Below, piece by piece: positions 26,169 to 36,373 of a stretch of 64,000 bases of DNA (positions are counted from its first letter, which is position 1; every line of letters begins with the position of its first letter). The stretch comes from Ectopseudomonas toyotomiensis. GTDB taxonomy: Bacteria > Pseudomonadota > Gammaproteobacteria > Pseudomonadales > Pseudomonadaceae. The stretch covers positions 186,001 through 250,000 of the forward strand of contig NZ_FOXK01000004.1 of the NCBI RefSeq assembly GCF_900115695.1, given 5' to 3'. Made by a program: the position numbers and the translations under genes. The notes below the pieces were generated by a model. It saw only the letters and a list, made by a program, of their open reading frames with translations. It was not told the DNA's origin and made no database searches.

Positions 26169-26304
26169 GGCGAACCTCGTTATTGTTATGAGTAGCAGCG
26201 CAAGTGTTGGAATTATTGCGTGACCGGGGGCGGCTGCTTCAATGACAATCGGCGCCTTTAGCCCGGTTGTTGTGGTACGGGATGTCACTGTGGGAGAGGT
26301 ATCG

Positions 26305-27084
26305 ATGCCAGGGTTGCCGCCGGACGACGAGTTGCAGCAGCAGGACGAGGTTCAGCTGGCCGAGGTGCGCGACGCCTTCGGGGTGATCCGTGTGGTGCAG
26401 ATCGGCGCCTACCGCTTTCTCGAGTTTGGTGATGCCATCGAACAGAGTTGCGTGTTCCAGGGCGACCCCAGCTGGCTGGAATACGACTACACCCGCGCCA
26501 TGTTGCTGGGCGCGCTGTGTCACGACGCACCGGAAACCGCACTGTTCCTTGGTCTGGGCGCCGGCAACCTGACCCAGGCCTGCCTGAAGTTCCTGCCGTT
26601 GGAGGACGTCGAGGCCATCGAGCTGCGCCCAGACGTACCGCGCCTGGCCATGGAGTTTCTCGGCCTGGACGATGACCCACGGCTGACCATTCGTATCGGC
26701 GACGCCACCGAACTGCTCGACAGCGCGGAAACCGCCGACCTGATCTTTCTCGATCTGTACACCGACCAGGGGCCTGGTGTCGGGCATCTGGCCTGGCGCT
26801 TTCTCGAGCGCTGCCGCGAAAAACTCAACCCGGGCGGCTGGCTGATCATCAACCAATGGGCAGGCAATGACGGCAAGCCGCTTGGCGCGGCACTGCTGCG
26901 TGGCCTCTATCACCGGCACTATTGGGAGTGCCCGGTGAAGGAGGGCAATGTGGTACTGCTGATCCCGGCCGACCTCGAGCAGCGCTTGAACATGGGACGC
27001 CTGCAGATGCGTGCGGGCGAGCTGGCGCCGCGCCTGGGTTATTCATTACAGCCGCTGATCGAAGCGCTGCGTCCGGCCACTTGA
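26305..27084 (+). CDS. spermidine-synthase-like methyltransferase-fold protein
   Basis: A 259-residue protein with a class I Rossmann fold resembling spermidine synthase: TALFLGLGAGNLTQACLKFLP, an acidic VEAIELRPDV at strand two, and TADLIFLDLYTDQG at strand four. It lacks clear aminopropyl-transferase substrate motifs, so it may be a general SAM-binding protein. GGGAGAGG lies 5 bases before the ATG at 26305. It is divergent from the monooxygenase operon. The function is open. Confidence 0.75.
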   Translation: MPGLPPDDELQQQDEVQLAEVRDAFGVIRVVQIGAYRFLEFGDAIEQSCVFQGDPSWLEYDYTRAMLLGALCHDAPETALFLGLGAGNLTQACLKFLPLEDVEAIELRPDVPRLAMEFLGLDDDPRLTIRIGDATELLDSAETADLIFLDLYTDQGPGVGHLAWRFLERCREKLNPGGWLIINQWAGNDGKPLGAALLRGLYHRHYWECPVKEGNVVLLIPADLEQRLNMGRLQMRAGELAPRLGYSLQPLIEALRPAT

Positions 27085-27150
27085 TGCGCCGTTGAGCGGT
27101 TGGATGCATGCCAATCGATAAAAACCAGCACCCGAGTCAGGATTTTCCGG

Positions 27151-27373
27151 TATAGTGCGCGCCGGCCAATTTTCTGGCCACGTTCAGGTAGCGCAACTCG
27201 CCCGGGAAATTAACACCCGGCAGCCAGTCCCCAGCGGACTATCCTTGACGATTCACTTTCATCACGTTTTCGCAAATCCCCGCCGACCAGGCTGCCAGGG
27301 TGACCCAAAAGGTCTTACACGGCATGTGCAGCTTTGGAACATGGGTCTTTGCGGATGCACTTGAGGCAGACCC

Positions 27374-27376
<3 letters not shown>
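27151..27376 (+). promoter_or_regulatory. promoter -10 and structured 5' leader of deaD
   Basis: TATAGT at 27151-27156 is a good -10 hexamer without a convincing -35. It would give a leader of about 210 bases. Hairpins are possible at 27164-27179 (GGCCA / TGGCC) and 27202-27220 (CCGGG / CCCGG). At the end, CATGGGTCT (27340-27348) pairs perfectly with AGACCCATG (27368-27376), burying the start codon in the stem with the Shine-Dalgarno GAGG in the loop. GACCC at 27302-27306 could compete for the same GGGTC. Confidence 0.5.
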
Positions 27377-29065
<1,689 letters not shown>

Positions 29066-29101
29066 TCCCGCGGGCCTGATGGCTCATGGCAGGATCAACG
29101 A

Positions 29102-29137
29102 AACGCCGCAACCCTTACCGGGTTGCGGCGTTTTTGT
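29102..29137 (+). terminator. intrinsic terminator of deaD
   Basis: A 13-bp stem (AACGCCGCAACCC / GGGTTGCGGCGTT) with loop TTACC is followed by a T-rich tail. Confidence 0.92.
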
Positions 29138-29152
29138 TTGTGCGAGGGTTAA

Positions 29153-29554
29153 TCAGCCGGTTTCGCTGAGATTGGCCTTGGGCGCCAGGCGATCGAACAC
29201 CTCCGGCGTCAACGCCGCTTCACCCGCTTCGTCGAGCACTTCGCGTGGTCGCTCACTGCCGGGGATGCTGCTGTCGAGCATGCTCAACAGCTGCGCGCCG
29301 CGCGCGGTGAGAATGAAATTTTCGCCGTTGCCCCCTTCGTCTTCCGGGCGTGGTTCGATAAAGCCGTTTTGCAGCAGGCGCGCTTCGTAGCGTGCAGCCT
29401 CGGCGCGCAGATGATCGAGATTGTCCACGGGGTCGCCGGCATTCTCATGCTCTTCGGCCAGGTCTTCGGCGTAGCGACGCGGGGCGAAGGGTTTGCCAGC
29501 GGAGTTCTGTGCCTCATGCAGCAGGCGTTCGATCAGATCCCAGTCGTGCTTCAT
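29153..29554 (-). CDS. DUF2513-like hypothetical protein
   Basis: A 133-residue soluble, acidic protein. The N-terminus MKHDWDLIERLLHEAQ resembles DUF2513, and a winged-helix-like pattern follows: HLRAEAARYEARLLQNGFIEPR, then FILTARGAQLLSML. It could be a small DNA-binding protein, but no target is visible. It converges on deaD and shares that terminator region. The family assignment is from memory of the N-terminal pattern only. Confidence 0.6.
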   Translation of the reverse strand: MKHDWDLIERLLHEAQNSAGKPFAPRRYAEDLAEEHENAGDPVDNLDHLRAEAARYEARLLQNGFIEPRPEDEGGNGENFILTARGAQLLSMLDSSIPGSERPREVLDEAGEAALTPEVFDRLAPKANLSETG

Positions 29555-29645
29555 GGCGGTCTCTCCCTATGCGATAGGCTTATAGAGTCCGACTTCAGCA
29601 ACGCACTAGGGTTCGACCTGAATTCTGCGAGCCGGAGTACACAAA

Positions 29646-29674
29646 GCAAAACGCCCCGAAGCAGTCGGGGCGTT
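29646..29674 (-). terminator. intrinsic terminator of the cysI-DUF934 operon
   Basis: Read on the minus strand, a 10-bp stem AACGCCCCGA / TCGGGGCGTT with a 5-base loop ends in TTTTG, 22 bp after the DUF934 gene stop. Confidence 0.85.
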
Positions 29675-29696
29675 CTGGGCGTTTCAGTTACCGTGA

Positions 29697-30194
29697 TCAG
29701 GCGCGACGACGGAACAGCGGTTGCGGCTGATCGGCCGAGGCCTGGTAGACCTCGCTGTAGTCCTCGAAGGCTTTCAGCGCATCGTACGGATCCTTGTCCG
29801 CGCGTACGGCGAAGGCATCGAAACCGACACGCTTGAGGGCGAACAGCTGATCGCGCAGCACGTCGCCGATGGCGCGTACTTCACCCTTGTAGCCGTAGCG
29901 GGTGCGCAGCAGGTAGGCGGTGGAGGAGTGACGGCCGTCGGTGAAGGCCGGGAACTCCAGGGCGATGACCTGAAAATGCGCCAGGTCATCGGCGATTTCC
30001 TCAATCTCGTCGCCGGCTTCCAGCCATACGCCAAGACCGCCGTCGCGGGCCTTGAGGGCATGCGCATGCTCGCGCCACAGGGCCAGCGGGACGATGATGT
30101 CGTCGCAGTTGGGGATGACGTCCAGGGTCACGTCCTTGGCCAGCAGGTGCCAGGTCTCGTCGACCACCTGACCGTTCTTAATGATTCGCTGCAT
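29697..30194 (-). CDS. DUF934 protein linked to sulfite reductase
   Basis: A 165-residue soluble protein of family DUF934, which in proteobacteria almost always follows the sulfite reductase gene and is thought to assist it. It has VIPNCDDIIVPLALW and a FQVIALEFPAFTDGRHSSTAYLLRTRYGYKGEVRAIGD core, of which FTDGR and RxRxGYxGE-like segments are characteristic. Its start lies within cysI (17-bp overlap), so the two are translated from one message. Confidence 0.9.
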   Translation of the reverse strand: MQRIIKNGQVVDETWHLLAKDVTLDVIPNCDDIIVPLALWREHAHALKARDGGLGVWLEAGDEIEEIADDLAHFQVIALEFPAFTDGRHSSTAYLLRTRYGYKGEVRAIGDVLRDQLFALKRVGFDAFAVRADKDPYDALKAFEDYSEVYQASADQPQPLFRRRA

Positions 30195-31836
30195 AGACGC
30201 GCTCCTTGAACGGGTCGATACCGACGCGGCGGTAGGTATCGAGGAAGCTTTCTTCTTCGGTACGTTGTTCGACGTAGACCTTGATGATCTTGTCGATCAC
30301 ATCGGCCATGTCCGCTTCGGCGAAGGAGGGGCCGAGGATCTGCGCCAGGCTGGCATCACGACCGGAGCTGCCGCCGAGCGATACCTGATAGAACTCCTGG
30401 CCTTTCTTGTCGACGCCAAGGATGCCGATATGGCCGACGTGGTGGTGACCACAGGCGTTCATGCAGCCGGAGATGTTCAGGTCGATATTGCCGATGTCGA
30501 ACAGGTAGTCGAGATCGTCGAAACGACGCTGAATGGCTTCGGCGATCGGGATCGACTTGGCGTTGGCCAGCGAGCAGAAGTCGCCGCCCGGGCAGCAGAT
30601 GATGTCGGTCAGCAGGCCCACGTTCGGCGTGGCGAAGCCTTGCTCACGCAGCTCGCCCCACAGGGCCAGCAGCTGACGCTGCTCGACGTCGGCGAGGATG
30701 ATGTTCTGGTTGTGACTGTTGCGCACTTCGCCGAAGCTGTAGCGATCGGCCAGGTCGGCGATGGCGTCCAGCTGCTTGTCGGTAACGTCGCCCGGCGCCA
30801 CGCCGGTGGGCTTGAGCGACAGGGTCACGGCAACGTAGCCAGGCTTCTTGTGGGCGAAGGTGTTGCGCTCGCGCCAACGGGCGAAGCCTGGGTGTTCGGC
30901 GTTCTGCTGGGCGAGAAGGGCGTCTTCGTCCTGCAGGGTCAGATAGGCCGGATCAACGAAGTGTGCGGCAACGCGGGCGACTTCGGCTTCGGTCAGGGTG
31001 GTCGGACCATCCTTGAGGTGGGCCCATTCGGCGTTCACGCGCTCTGCGAACACCTCGGGGGTCAGCGCCTTGACCAGAATCTTGATGCGCGCCTTGTACT
31101 TGTTATCGCGACGGCCATAGCGGTTGTACACGCGCAGGATGGCGTCGAGATAACTGATCAGGTGCTGCCAGGGCAGGAATTCGTTGATGAAGCTGCCGAC
31201 GATCGGGGTACGACCCAGGCCGCCGCCGACGGAAACGCGGAAGCCCAGCTCGCCGGCCTCGTTCTTCACTGCTTCCAGGCCGATGTCATGCACTTCGATG
31301 GCAGCGCGGTCGCTCACGGCGCCGTTGACGGCGATCTTGAACTTACGCGGCAAGTGGCTGAATTCGGGATGGAAGGTCGACCACTGACGGATGATTTCGC
31401 ACCAGGGGCGCGGATCGACGATCTCGTCCTTGGCCACACCGGCGAACTGGTCGGTGGTGGTGTTGCGGATGCAGTTGCCGCTGGTCTGGATGGCGTGCAT
31501 CTGCACGGTGGCCAGCTCGGCAAGAATCTCCGGCACGTCTTCGAGTTCCGGCCAGTTGTACTGGACGTTCTGCCGGGTGCTGATATGGGCATAGCCCTTG
31601 TCGTAGTCGCGAGCGATACGCGCAAGCACACGAACCTGAGCGGACGACAGCAGGCCGTAGGGCACGGCGACGCGCAGCATGGGCGCGTAACGCTGGATAT
31701 ACAGACCGTTCTGCAGGCGCAGCGGACGGAATTCCTCGCCGCTCAGCTCTCCGGCGAGGTAGCGGCGGGTTTGATCGCGGAACTGCTTGACGCGATCCTC
31801 GACGATCTTTTGATCGTACTGGTCATATACGTACAT
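30178..31836 (-). CDS. cysI: sulfite reductase hemoprotein CysI
   Basis: Sulfite reductase makes sulfide for cysteine synthesis using siroheme and a 4Fe-4S cluster. The 552-residue length equals the P. aeruginosa protein as I recall it. The cluster ligands are seen as CCPGGDFC (about residue 415) and CMNACGHHHVG (about residue 460). N-terminal STRQNVQYNW and TSGNCIRNTTTDQ belong to the conserved ferrite-type repeats. The ATG at 31836 has AGGA upstream and is chosen over 31869. A palindrome lies in the promoter region. Confidence 0.95.
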   Translation of the reverse strand: MYVYDQYDQKIVEDRVKQFRDQTRRYLAGELSGEEFRPLRLQNGLYIQRYAPMLRVAVPYGLLSSAQVRVLARIARDYDKGYAHISTRQNVQYNWPELEDVPEILAELATVQMHAIQTSGNCIRNTTTDQFAGVAKDEIVDPRPWCEIIRQWSTFHPEFSHLPRKFKIAVNGAVSDRAAIEVHDIGLEAVKNEAGELGFRVSVGGGLGRTPIVGSFINEFLPWQHLISYLDAILRVYNRYGRRDNKYKARIKILVKALTPEVFAERVNAEWAHLKDGPTTLTEAEVARVAAHFVDPAYLTLQDEDALLAQQNAEHPGFARWRERNTFAHKKPGYVAVTLSLKPTGVAPGDVTDKQLDAIADLADRYSFGEVRNSHNQNIILADVEQRQLLALWGELREQGFATPNVGLLTDIICCPGGDFCSLANAKSIPIAEAIQRRFDDLDYLFDIGNIDLNISGCMNACGHHHVGHIGILGVDKKGQEFYQVSLGGSSGRDASLAQILGPSFAEADMADVIDKIIKVYVEQRTEEESFLDTYRRVGIDPFKERVYAANH

Positions 31837-31947
31837 GAAGGGTCCTGTTTTCAGGCTACTTACTGCCAATCAGCGCGCACGGCCGCGCACTCCCCGAGGA
31901 GCCGGGGCACGATACCAGCTCAGGTTTATGCGTAAAAGTGATGTTTG

Positions 31948-31975
31948 AATATATAAACCTAGGTTTAAGGAATAA
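31948..31975 (-). promoter_or_regulatory. putative cysI promoter with a 14-bp palindrome in the spacer
   Basis: On the minus strand, a weak -35 TTATTC (31975-31970) and a good -10 TATATT (31953-31948) are 16 bp apart. The spacer holds the perfect palindrome TAAACCTAGGTTTA (31954-31967). A half-site AGGTTTA recurs at 31922-31928. The palindrome does not obviously match a CysB site, so the cognate regulator is unknown. Confidence 0.45.
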
Positions 31976-32071
31976 GACTGCCCCAGAGCATAACCATATG
32001 GTTTGAGCGATGGCCAAGGCTGGTCTTAAATGCAGTGTGCATCACCCAAAAGCACAAGAAGAGGGGGAATC

Positions 32072-32185
32072 ATGACCGAACGCACTGAAGTGGAAAATTC
32101 CGACAGCGTTATCGATGCCTGGGCGATCTTTTGCCTGATCCTGATTGCGGTAGGTACGGCTGTCTTCTGGGTCAGCGGACAGTGA
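32072..32185 (+). CDS. 37-residue single-pass membrane protein
   Basis: This tiny gene has GAGGGGG just upstream of its ATG and an intrinsic terminator just after its stop. The product has a polar acidic N-terminus (MTERTEVENSDS) and one hydrophobic helix, WAIFCLILIAVGTAVFWV, at about residues 17-34. Its size and architecture resemble accessory subunits of membrane complexes. I cannot identify it. Its own ribosome binding site and terminator make it a believable gene. Confidence 0.7.
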   Translation: MTERTEVENSDSVIDAWAIFCLILIAVGTAVFWVSGQ

Positions 32186-32190
32186 GGGCG

Positions 32191-32221
32191 AAGGCCGACA
32201 CGCATTAGCGGTCGGCCTTTT
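32191..32221 (+). terminator. intrinsic terminator after the small membrane protein gene
   Basis: The stem AAGGCCGAC (32191-32199) / GTCGGCCTT (32211-32219) has an 11-base loop and a T-rich end. Confidence 0.85.
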
Positions 32222-32268
32222 GTTATTTGCGCCCTATACTGCGCCCCGGTTAATTGGGGAGGGGTGCC

Positions 32269-33330
32269 GTGATCCGGTGGGTGTTGGGCCTGTGGCTATT
32301 ACTATGCTGCGCATTGGTGTCTGCGCAACCCCGTGCGCCGTCTGTGATCTTTCTCAATCCCGGCTATTCCGACGAGCCGTTCTGGACCGATTACACCCGC
32401 TATATGCAGGACGCCGCAGGCGACCTCGGCATCGACCTGAGAGTGCTTTACGGCGAGCGTGATCCAGCGCGCATGCTGAGCAATGCCCGCCAGGTTTTCG
32501 ACGGTGAGCACCCTGATTATCTGATTTTCACCAACGAGCAGTTCCAGGGGCCTGTGCTTCTGCGCCTGTTCGAGGCCAGCCAGGTTCGCCTTTTCGCCTT
32601 GCACAGCACGCTCACCGACGAGCAGCAGGCGCTGATCGGTGGCAGCCGCGAGCGTCACCGCAACTGGCTGGGTAGCCTGGTGCCCAATGATGAAGAGGCG
32701 GGTTACCTGATGGGGCGCGAACTGATCGCGCTGGCCAAGGGGCAACCGGCCGAGCTGCTGGCATTTTCCGGCGTCAAACAAACACCATCATCGATCTTGC
32801 GTCTGGCCGGTTTGCAACGTGCGCTGAACGAGGCGCCGCATGTGCGTCTGGTGCAGGCGGTGCATGGCGAGTGGCAGGAGCAGCGCGCCTATGAGCAGGC
32901 GATGAGCCTGCTGCCGCGCTATCCGGGGGTGAGCCTGGTGTGGTCCGCGAACGATGCAATGGCATTCGGCGTGATGCGTGCGGCTGATGAACAGGGCAGG
33001 GACCTGCGCTATGCAGCCCTGAACAACTCGGCTCGGGTGCTGCAGGCGCATATCGATGGACGAATCGATGTTCTGGCGAGCGGCCACTTCATTCTGGGGG
33101 CTTGTGCCCTGGTGATGCTCAGTGACCATGCCCGTGATCTGGATTTCATCGAGCGCGGCGGCCAGGACCAGGTGGCATCCCTGCTGCGCCTGCTCGACAG
33201 GGCGCAATCGCAGAAACTGCTGGCACGTCTTGGCCAGGCAGACATCGACATGGACTTTCGCCAGTTCAGCGCGCTGACGCGGCCCCAACAGCAGCGCTAC
33301 GACTGCTCGATAGCATCCCTGCTGGACTGA
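32269..33330 (+). CDS. orphan periplasmic sugar-type binding protein
   Basis: A 353-residue exported protein with a signal peptide (WVLGLWLLLCCALVSA) and a type 1 periplasmic-binding fold: SVIFLNPGYSDEPFWTDYTRYM, then an EHPDYLIFTNE strand, and SLVWSANDAMAFGVMRA in the second lobe. No ABC transporter ATPase or permease is nearby, so it may serve a sensor kinase or cyclase elsewhere. The GTG at 32269 follows GGGGAGGGG; the TTG at 32254 is rejected. Its stop abuts the stop of the convergent DUF2970 gene. Confidence 0.82.
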   Translation: MIRWVLGLWLLLCCALVSAQPRAPSVIFLNPGYSDEPFWTDYTRYMQDAAGDLGIDLRVLYGERDPARMLSNARQVFDGEHPDYLIFTNEQFQGPVLLRLFEASQVRLFALHSTLTDEQQALIGGSRERHRNWLGSLVPNDEEAGYLMGRELIALAKGQPAELLAFSGVKQTPSSILRLAGLQRALNEAPHVRLVQAVHGEWQEQRAYEQAMSLLPRYPGVSLVWSANDAMAFGVMRAADEQGRDLRYAALNNSARVLQAHIDGRIDVLASGHFILGACALVMLSDHARDLDFIERGGQDQVASLLRLLDRAQSQKLLARLGQADIDMDFRQFSALTRPQQQRYDCSIASLLD

Positions 33331-33558
33331 TCAACCAGTCGCCAGGTGCAGGATCAGCTTCACCGTCACCAGCAATACGATCACGAACAGTGTGGTGAAC
33401 AGCACGCCGAGCAGAATGAAATGGCTGGGCTTGCCGCGACTGAAGTCGCGGCTGCGATTCTTCCCGCTCTGCACACCAAGGGCGGCGGCCAGCACGCTCT
33501 GCAGCATTTCGCGCAGGGTCAGCGGGGCCTGCTGGGGGTCTTTGTCCTGATCGCTCAT
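33331..33558 (-). CDS. DUF2970 small membrane protein
   Basis: A 75-residue protein with a basic cytoplasmic part (LREMLQSVLAAALGVQSGKNRSRDF) and one C-terminal transmembrane helix (ILLGVLFTTLFVIVLLVTVKLIL). This is the DUF2970 pattern common in Pseudomonas. The ATG at 33558 is preferred because the family starts with a short polar segment. The function is unknown. Stop codons of this gene and the convergent binding-protein gene form TGATCA with no bases between. Confidence 0.8.
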   Translation of the reverse strand: MSDQDKDPQQAPLTLREMLQSVLAAALGVQSGKNRSRDFSRGKPSHFILLGVLFTTLFVIVLLVTVKLILHLATG

Positions 33559-33676
33559 GGTCAACCTCTCCGTCGATCCTGCAAGCATAGTCCGCAACCG
33601 ACGCGTCGGCACGAGGGGCTAGGCTGGCCGCGGCGAATCAGGCAATCTGCCCGAGCGCTGACCACCGACCTAGACC

Positions 33677-34498
33677 ATGCCTGACAATCTTTTCCCCGAC
33701 GACGCCGCACAGACCGAGCGCACCCGCGAGATCATCCTGCGCTACCACCTGAGTTGGAAGCACCGCGACCTCGATGCGGTAATGGCGCTGTATCACCCGG
33801 AGATCGAGTACAACGACTTCTACCAGCAGCGCTGCATGCGCCTGGGTGAGCTGCGTGAGTACGTCGAGAACAACCTGCCACGCCGCCCGGGCGAGCTGCT
33901 GGAGCACGTCGACCGCATCCGTATCGACGGGCATACCGCCTTCATCCAGTACTGCACCAGCTTGCAAGGCGGGGAAGGGCTGGTGTCGTTCCGCACCGGT
34001 GAAGCCATCACCGTGCGCGACGGGCTGATCTGGCGGATCAACGAATACGCCACCCTGGTGCATGAGGCGCGTGGCACTGGTGAAGCGGCCAGTTCGCGCC
34101 CGGCCATCAGCCGCCTGGGGCTGTCGACCCGCCAGCTCGGTCAGCTGGCGCAGGACCTGCAGGACTACTTTCAGCGCAGCCAGCCCTTTCTCGACCCCGA
34201 GCTGGATCTGCAGCAGGTGGCGGCAGCGACGGGTTACAGCCGCAACCAGATATCCCATCTGCTCAATCAGGTTCTGGGCGAGAGCTTCTACCGCTACGTC
34301 AACCGCGCCCGCCTGCAGTACCTGCTCGATGGTTTGCAGGCAGGAAGCGACCTCAAGCGTATCGACGAGCTGGCCTTTGCCGCCGGTTTCAACTCGTTGT
34401 CGGCCTTCTACAGCTGCTTCAAGCGCCACACCGGGCTGTCGCCCAAGGCCTACCTCAAGCAGATTTCCTCGCGGGCACGCACGCAAGACAGCGACTGA
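33677..34498 (+). CDS. AraC-family regulator with an NTF2/SnoaL-like sensor domain
   Basis: A 273-residue regulator. Residues about 20-130 form an NTF2-like (SnoaL) cone: ILRYHLSWKHRDLDAVMALYHPEIEYND, with FRTGEAITVRDGLIWRINEY. Residues about 165-265 carry two helix-turn-helix motifs of AraC type: QQVAAATGYSRNQISHLLNQ and ELAFAAGFNSLSAFYSCFKRHTGLSPKAYL. It lies 45 bp before the FAD oxidase gene and likely controls the amine-type cluster after it. The NTF2 pocket could bind a small amine or acid. Confidence 0.87.
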   Translation: MPDNLFPDDAAQTERTREIILRYHLSWKHRDLDAVMALYHPEIEYNDFYQQRCMRLGELREYVENNLPRRPGELLEHVDRIRIDGHTAFIQYCTSLQGGEGLVSFRTGEAITVRDGLIWRINEYATLVHEARGTGEAASSRPAISRLGLSTRQLGQLAQDLQDYFQRSQPFLDPELDLQQVAAATGYSRNQISHLLNQVLGESFYRYVNRARLQYLLDGLQAGSDLKRIDELAFAAGFNSLSAFYSCFKRHTGLSPKAYLKQISSRARTQDSD

Positions 34499-34543
34499 TC
34501 GCCCCAACTAGCCTTGCGTCATCGATTGATGACGGAGGCGTGG

Positions 34544-35950
34544 ATGAATCCCTGGCGCAACATCAGTCTGTGGATGGATCAGCTCGATGATCCTCTGCAG
34601 GCGCGGCCGAGCCTGCAGGCCCATCTGTACGCCGACGTGGCGATCATCGGCGCGGGTTACACCGGCCTGTGGACGGCCTATTACCTCAAGCGCCAGGCGC
34701 CGCAGCTGCGTGTGGTGATGGTCGAGGCCGAGACAGCCGGCTTTGGTGCCTCCGGACGCAATGGCGGCTGGTTGATGGGCAACCTGCTCGGCGAGGATCG
34801 TCTGTTGGCCGGTGTGCCCGCGTTGGAGCGCAAGGCGGGCTTCGACCTGCTGCACGGCATTCCCGATGAAGTGGCCTCGGTGGTCGCCCGTGAAAGCATC
34901 GACTGCGATCTGCGCAAGGGCGGCGTGCTGTATTGCGCGGCGCGCTACCCGGAGCAGGAGGTGCGCCTGCGTGAGTACCTCAAGGAACTGCGTGCGCTGG
35001 GCCTGAGTGAAGACGATTACCGCTGGTTGGCGCCAGGCGAACTGGCTGCACAGTTGCGCCTGGCCAATGCCTACGGTGCGCTGTACAGCCCGCATTGCGC
35101 GACGATCCAGCCAGCCAAGCTGGTGCGGGGCCTGGCGCACTGCGTCGAGGGCCTGGGCGTCGAGCTCTATGAGCGCAGCCCGGTGATCGACTGGCAGCCA
35201 GGCCTTGTGCGCACCGCTCACGGCCTTGTCACGGCAGATTGGGTGGTGCCGGCCATCGAGGGGTACGCCGCCACCTTGCCGCCGCTGGGCAATCACCAGT
35301 TGCCGGTGCAGAGCCTGATCGTTGCCACCGAGCCGCTGCCGGCCGATGTCTGGGCCGGTATCGGCCTGGAGCGCGGGCAGGCGTTCAGCGAATTCAGCAG
35401 GCAGGTCACCTACGGGCAACGCAGCCTGGATGATCGCCTCATCTTCGGTGCGCGTGGTGGCTACCGCTTTGGCGGACGCCTGCGCAGCGATTTCAACCTC
35501 ACCGAAGACGAGTTGGGCCTGCGCCGCTACTTGATGGGAGAAATCTTCCCGCAGTTGCGCAACGTGCGGTTCACCCATTCCTGGGGCGGCAACCTGGGTA
35601 TGGCGCGGCGCTTCCAGCCGCACATGCTGCGCGACACCCGTAACCGCATCGCGCTGTCTGGCGGTTATGGCGGTGAGGGCGTCGGTGCCACCAACCTGGG
35701 CGGGCGTACTCTGGCCGACCTGATTCTTGGCCGCGATAGCGAGCTGCTGCGCCAGCCCTGGGTATTGAGCGACAGCCCGATTTCCGGCCTGAGGCGCTGG
35801 GAGCCCGAACCGTGCCGCTGGCTCGGTTACAACGCAATCATCCGCAGCTTCGTCCATGAGGACGAGGTGCTCGCCAACCCGCGCAGCCCAGCCTGGCGTC
35901 GCCGCCTGGCGCAAGCCGTGGCGGCGCGCATGGAAAGCCTGATGGGCTGA
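34544..35950 (+). CDS. FAD-dependent amine oxidase (PauB/PuuB-like)
   Basis: A 468-residue DAO-family oxidoreductase similar to gamma-glutamylputrescine oxidases. The FAD site is VAIIGAGYTGLWTAYYL near residue 37, followed by GFGASGRNGGWL, the segment typical of the PuuB/PauB branch. HSWGGNLGMARRFQPHM and SGGYGGEGVGATNLGGR form the C-terminal FAD and active-site region. GGAGG lies 5 bases before the ATG at 34544. With a polyamine-type binding protein downstream, a polyamine or related amine substrate is likely. Confidence 0.87.
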   Translation: MNPWRNISLWMDQLDDPLQARPSLQAHLYADVAIIGAGYTGLWTAYYLKRQAPQLRVVMVEAETAGFGASGRNGGWLMGNLLGEDRLLAGVPALERKAGFDLLHGIPDEVASVVARESIDCDLRKGGVLYCAARYPEQEVRLREYLKELRALGLSEDDYRWLAPGELAAQLRLANAYGALYSPHCATIQPAKLVRGLAHCVEGLGVELYERSPVIDWQPGLVRTAHGLVTADWVVPAIEGYAATLPPLGNHQLPVQSLIVATEPLPADVWAGIGLERGQAFSEFSRQVTYGQRSLDDRLIFGARGGYRFGGRLRSDFNLTEDELGLRRYLMGEIFPQLRNVRFTHSWGGNLGMARRFQPHMLRDTRNRIALSGGYGGEGVGATNLGGRTLADLILGRDSELLRQPWVLSDSPISGLRRWEPEPCRWLGYNAIIRSFVHEDEVLANPRSPAWRRRLAQAVAARMESLMG

Positions 35951-35983
35951 GCGAATGCCGCCGTCCTTTGATCTGGAGTACCA

Positions 35984-36325
35984 ATGAATATCACCCATTT
36001 TCGTAACACACCCAGCGTCGGCCTGGACGAGTCCAATCCGGTTGCCGTGCCCCTGAGCGAGCCAGTGGCGGTTACTTCGACCACCAGCGTCGAGCGCAGT
36101 GACGGCGTCGAGACCGGCATCTGGGAGTGCACGCCCGGGCGCTGGCGCCGACAGATCGTGCAGCAGGAGTTCTGTCACTTCGTGGCTGGGCGCTGCACCT
36201 TTACCCCTGACGGCGGCGAGCCCATCGAGATTCGCGCCGGCGACGCCCTGATGATGCCGGCCAATACCCTTGGCATCTGGGACATACAAGAAACGGTGCG
36301 CAAGACCTACGTGCTGATCTTCTGA
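35984..36325 (+). CDS. cupin-domain protein (DUF861-like)
   Basis: A 113-residue single cupin barrel. SDGVETGIWECTPGRWRR and QEFCHFVAGRCTFTPDGGEPIEIRAGDALMMPANTLGIWDI form the two cupin motifs. The first motif is degraded relative to metal-binding cupins, with few histidines, as is usual in the DUF861 group. It sits between the FAD oxidase and the binding protein, on the same strand. It may process or sense an intermediate. Confidence 0.85.
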   Translation: MNITHFRNTPSVGLDESNPVAVPLSEPVAVTSTTSVERSDGVETGIWECTPGRWRRQIVQQEFCHFVAGRCTFTPDGGEPIEIRAGDALMMPANTLGIWDIQETVRKTYVLIF

Positions 36326-36373
36326 GTCAGCCGTTTTCAGTACTGCCTAGAACAACAACTCATGAGGTATCCC

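Noticed and set aside
30181..31935. Open frames of 450-600 codons opposite cysI (and similarly at 34508-36289, 20812-22440, 19067-20566, 39565-41091, 62137-63591).
   Set aside because: Each lies opposite a well-supported gene, with low-complexity H/Q/G/V-rich translations typical of shadow frames.
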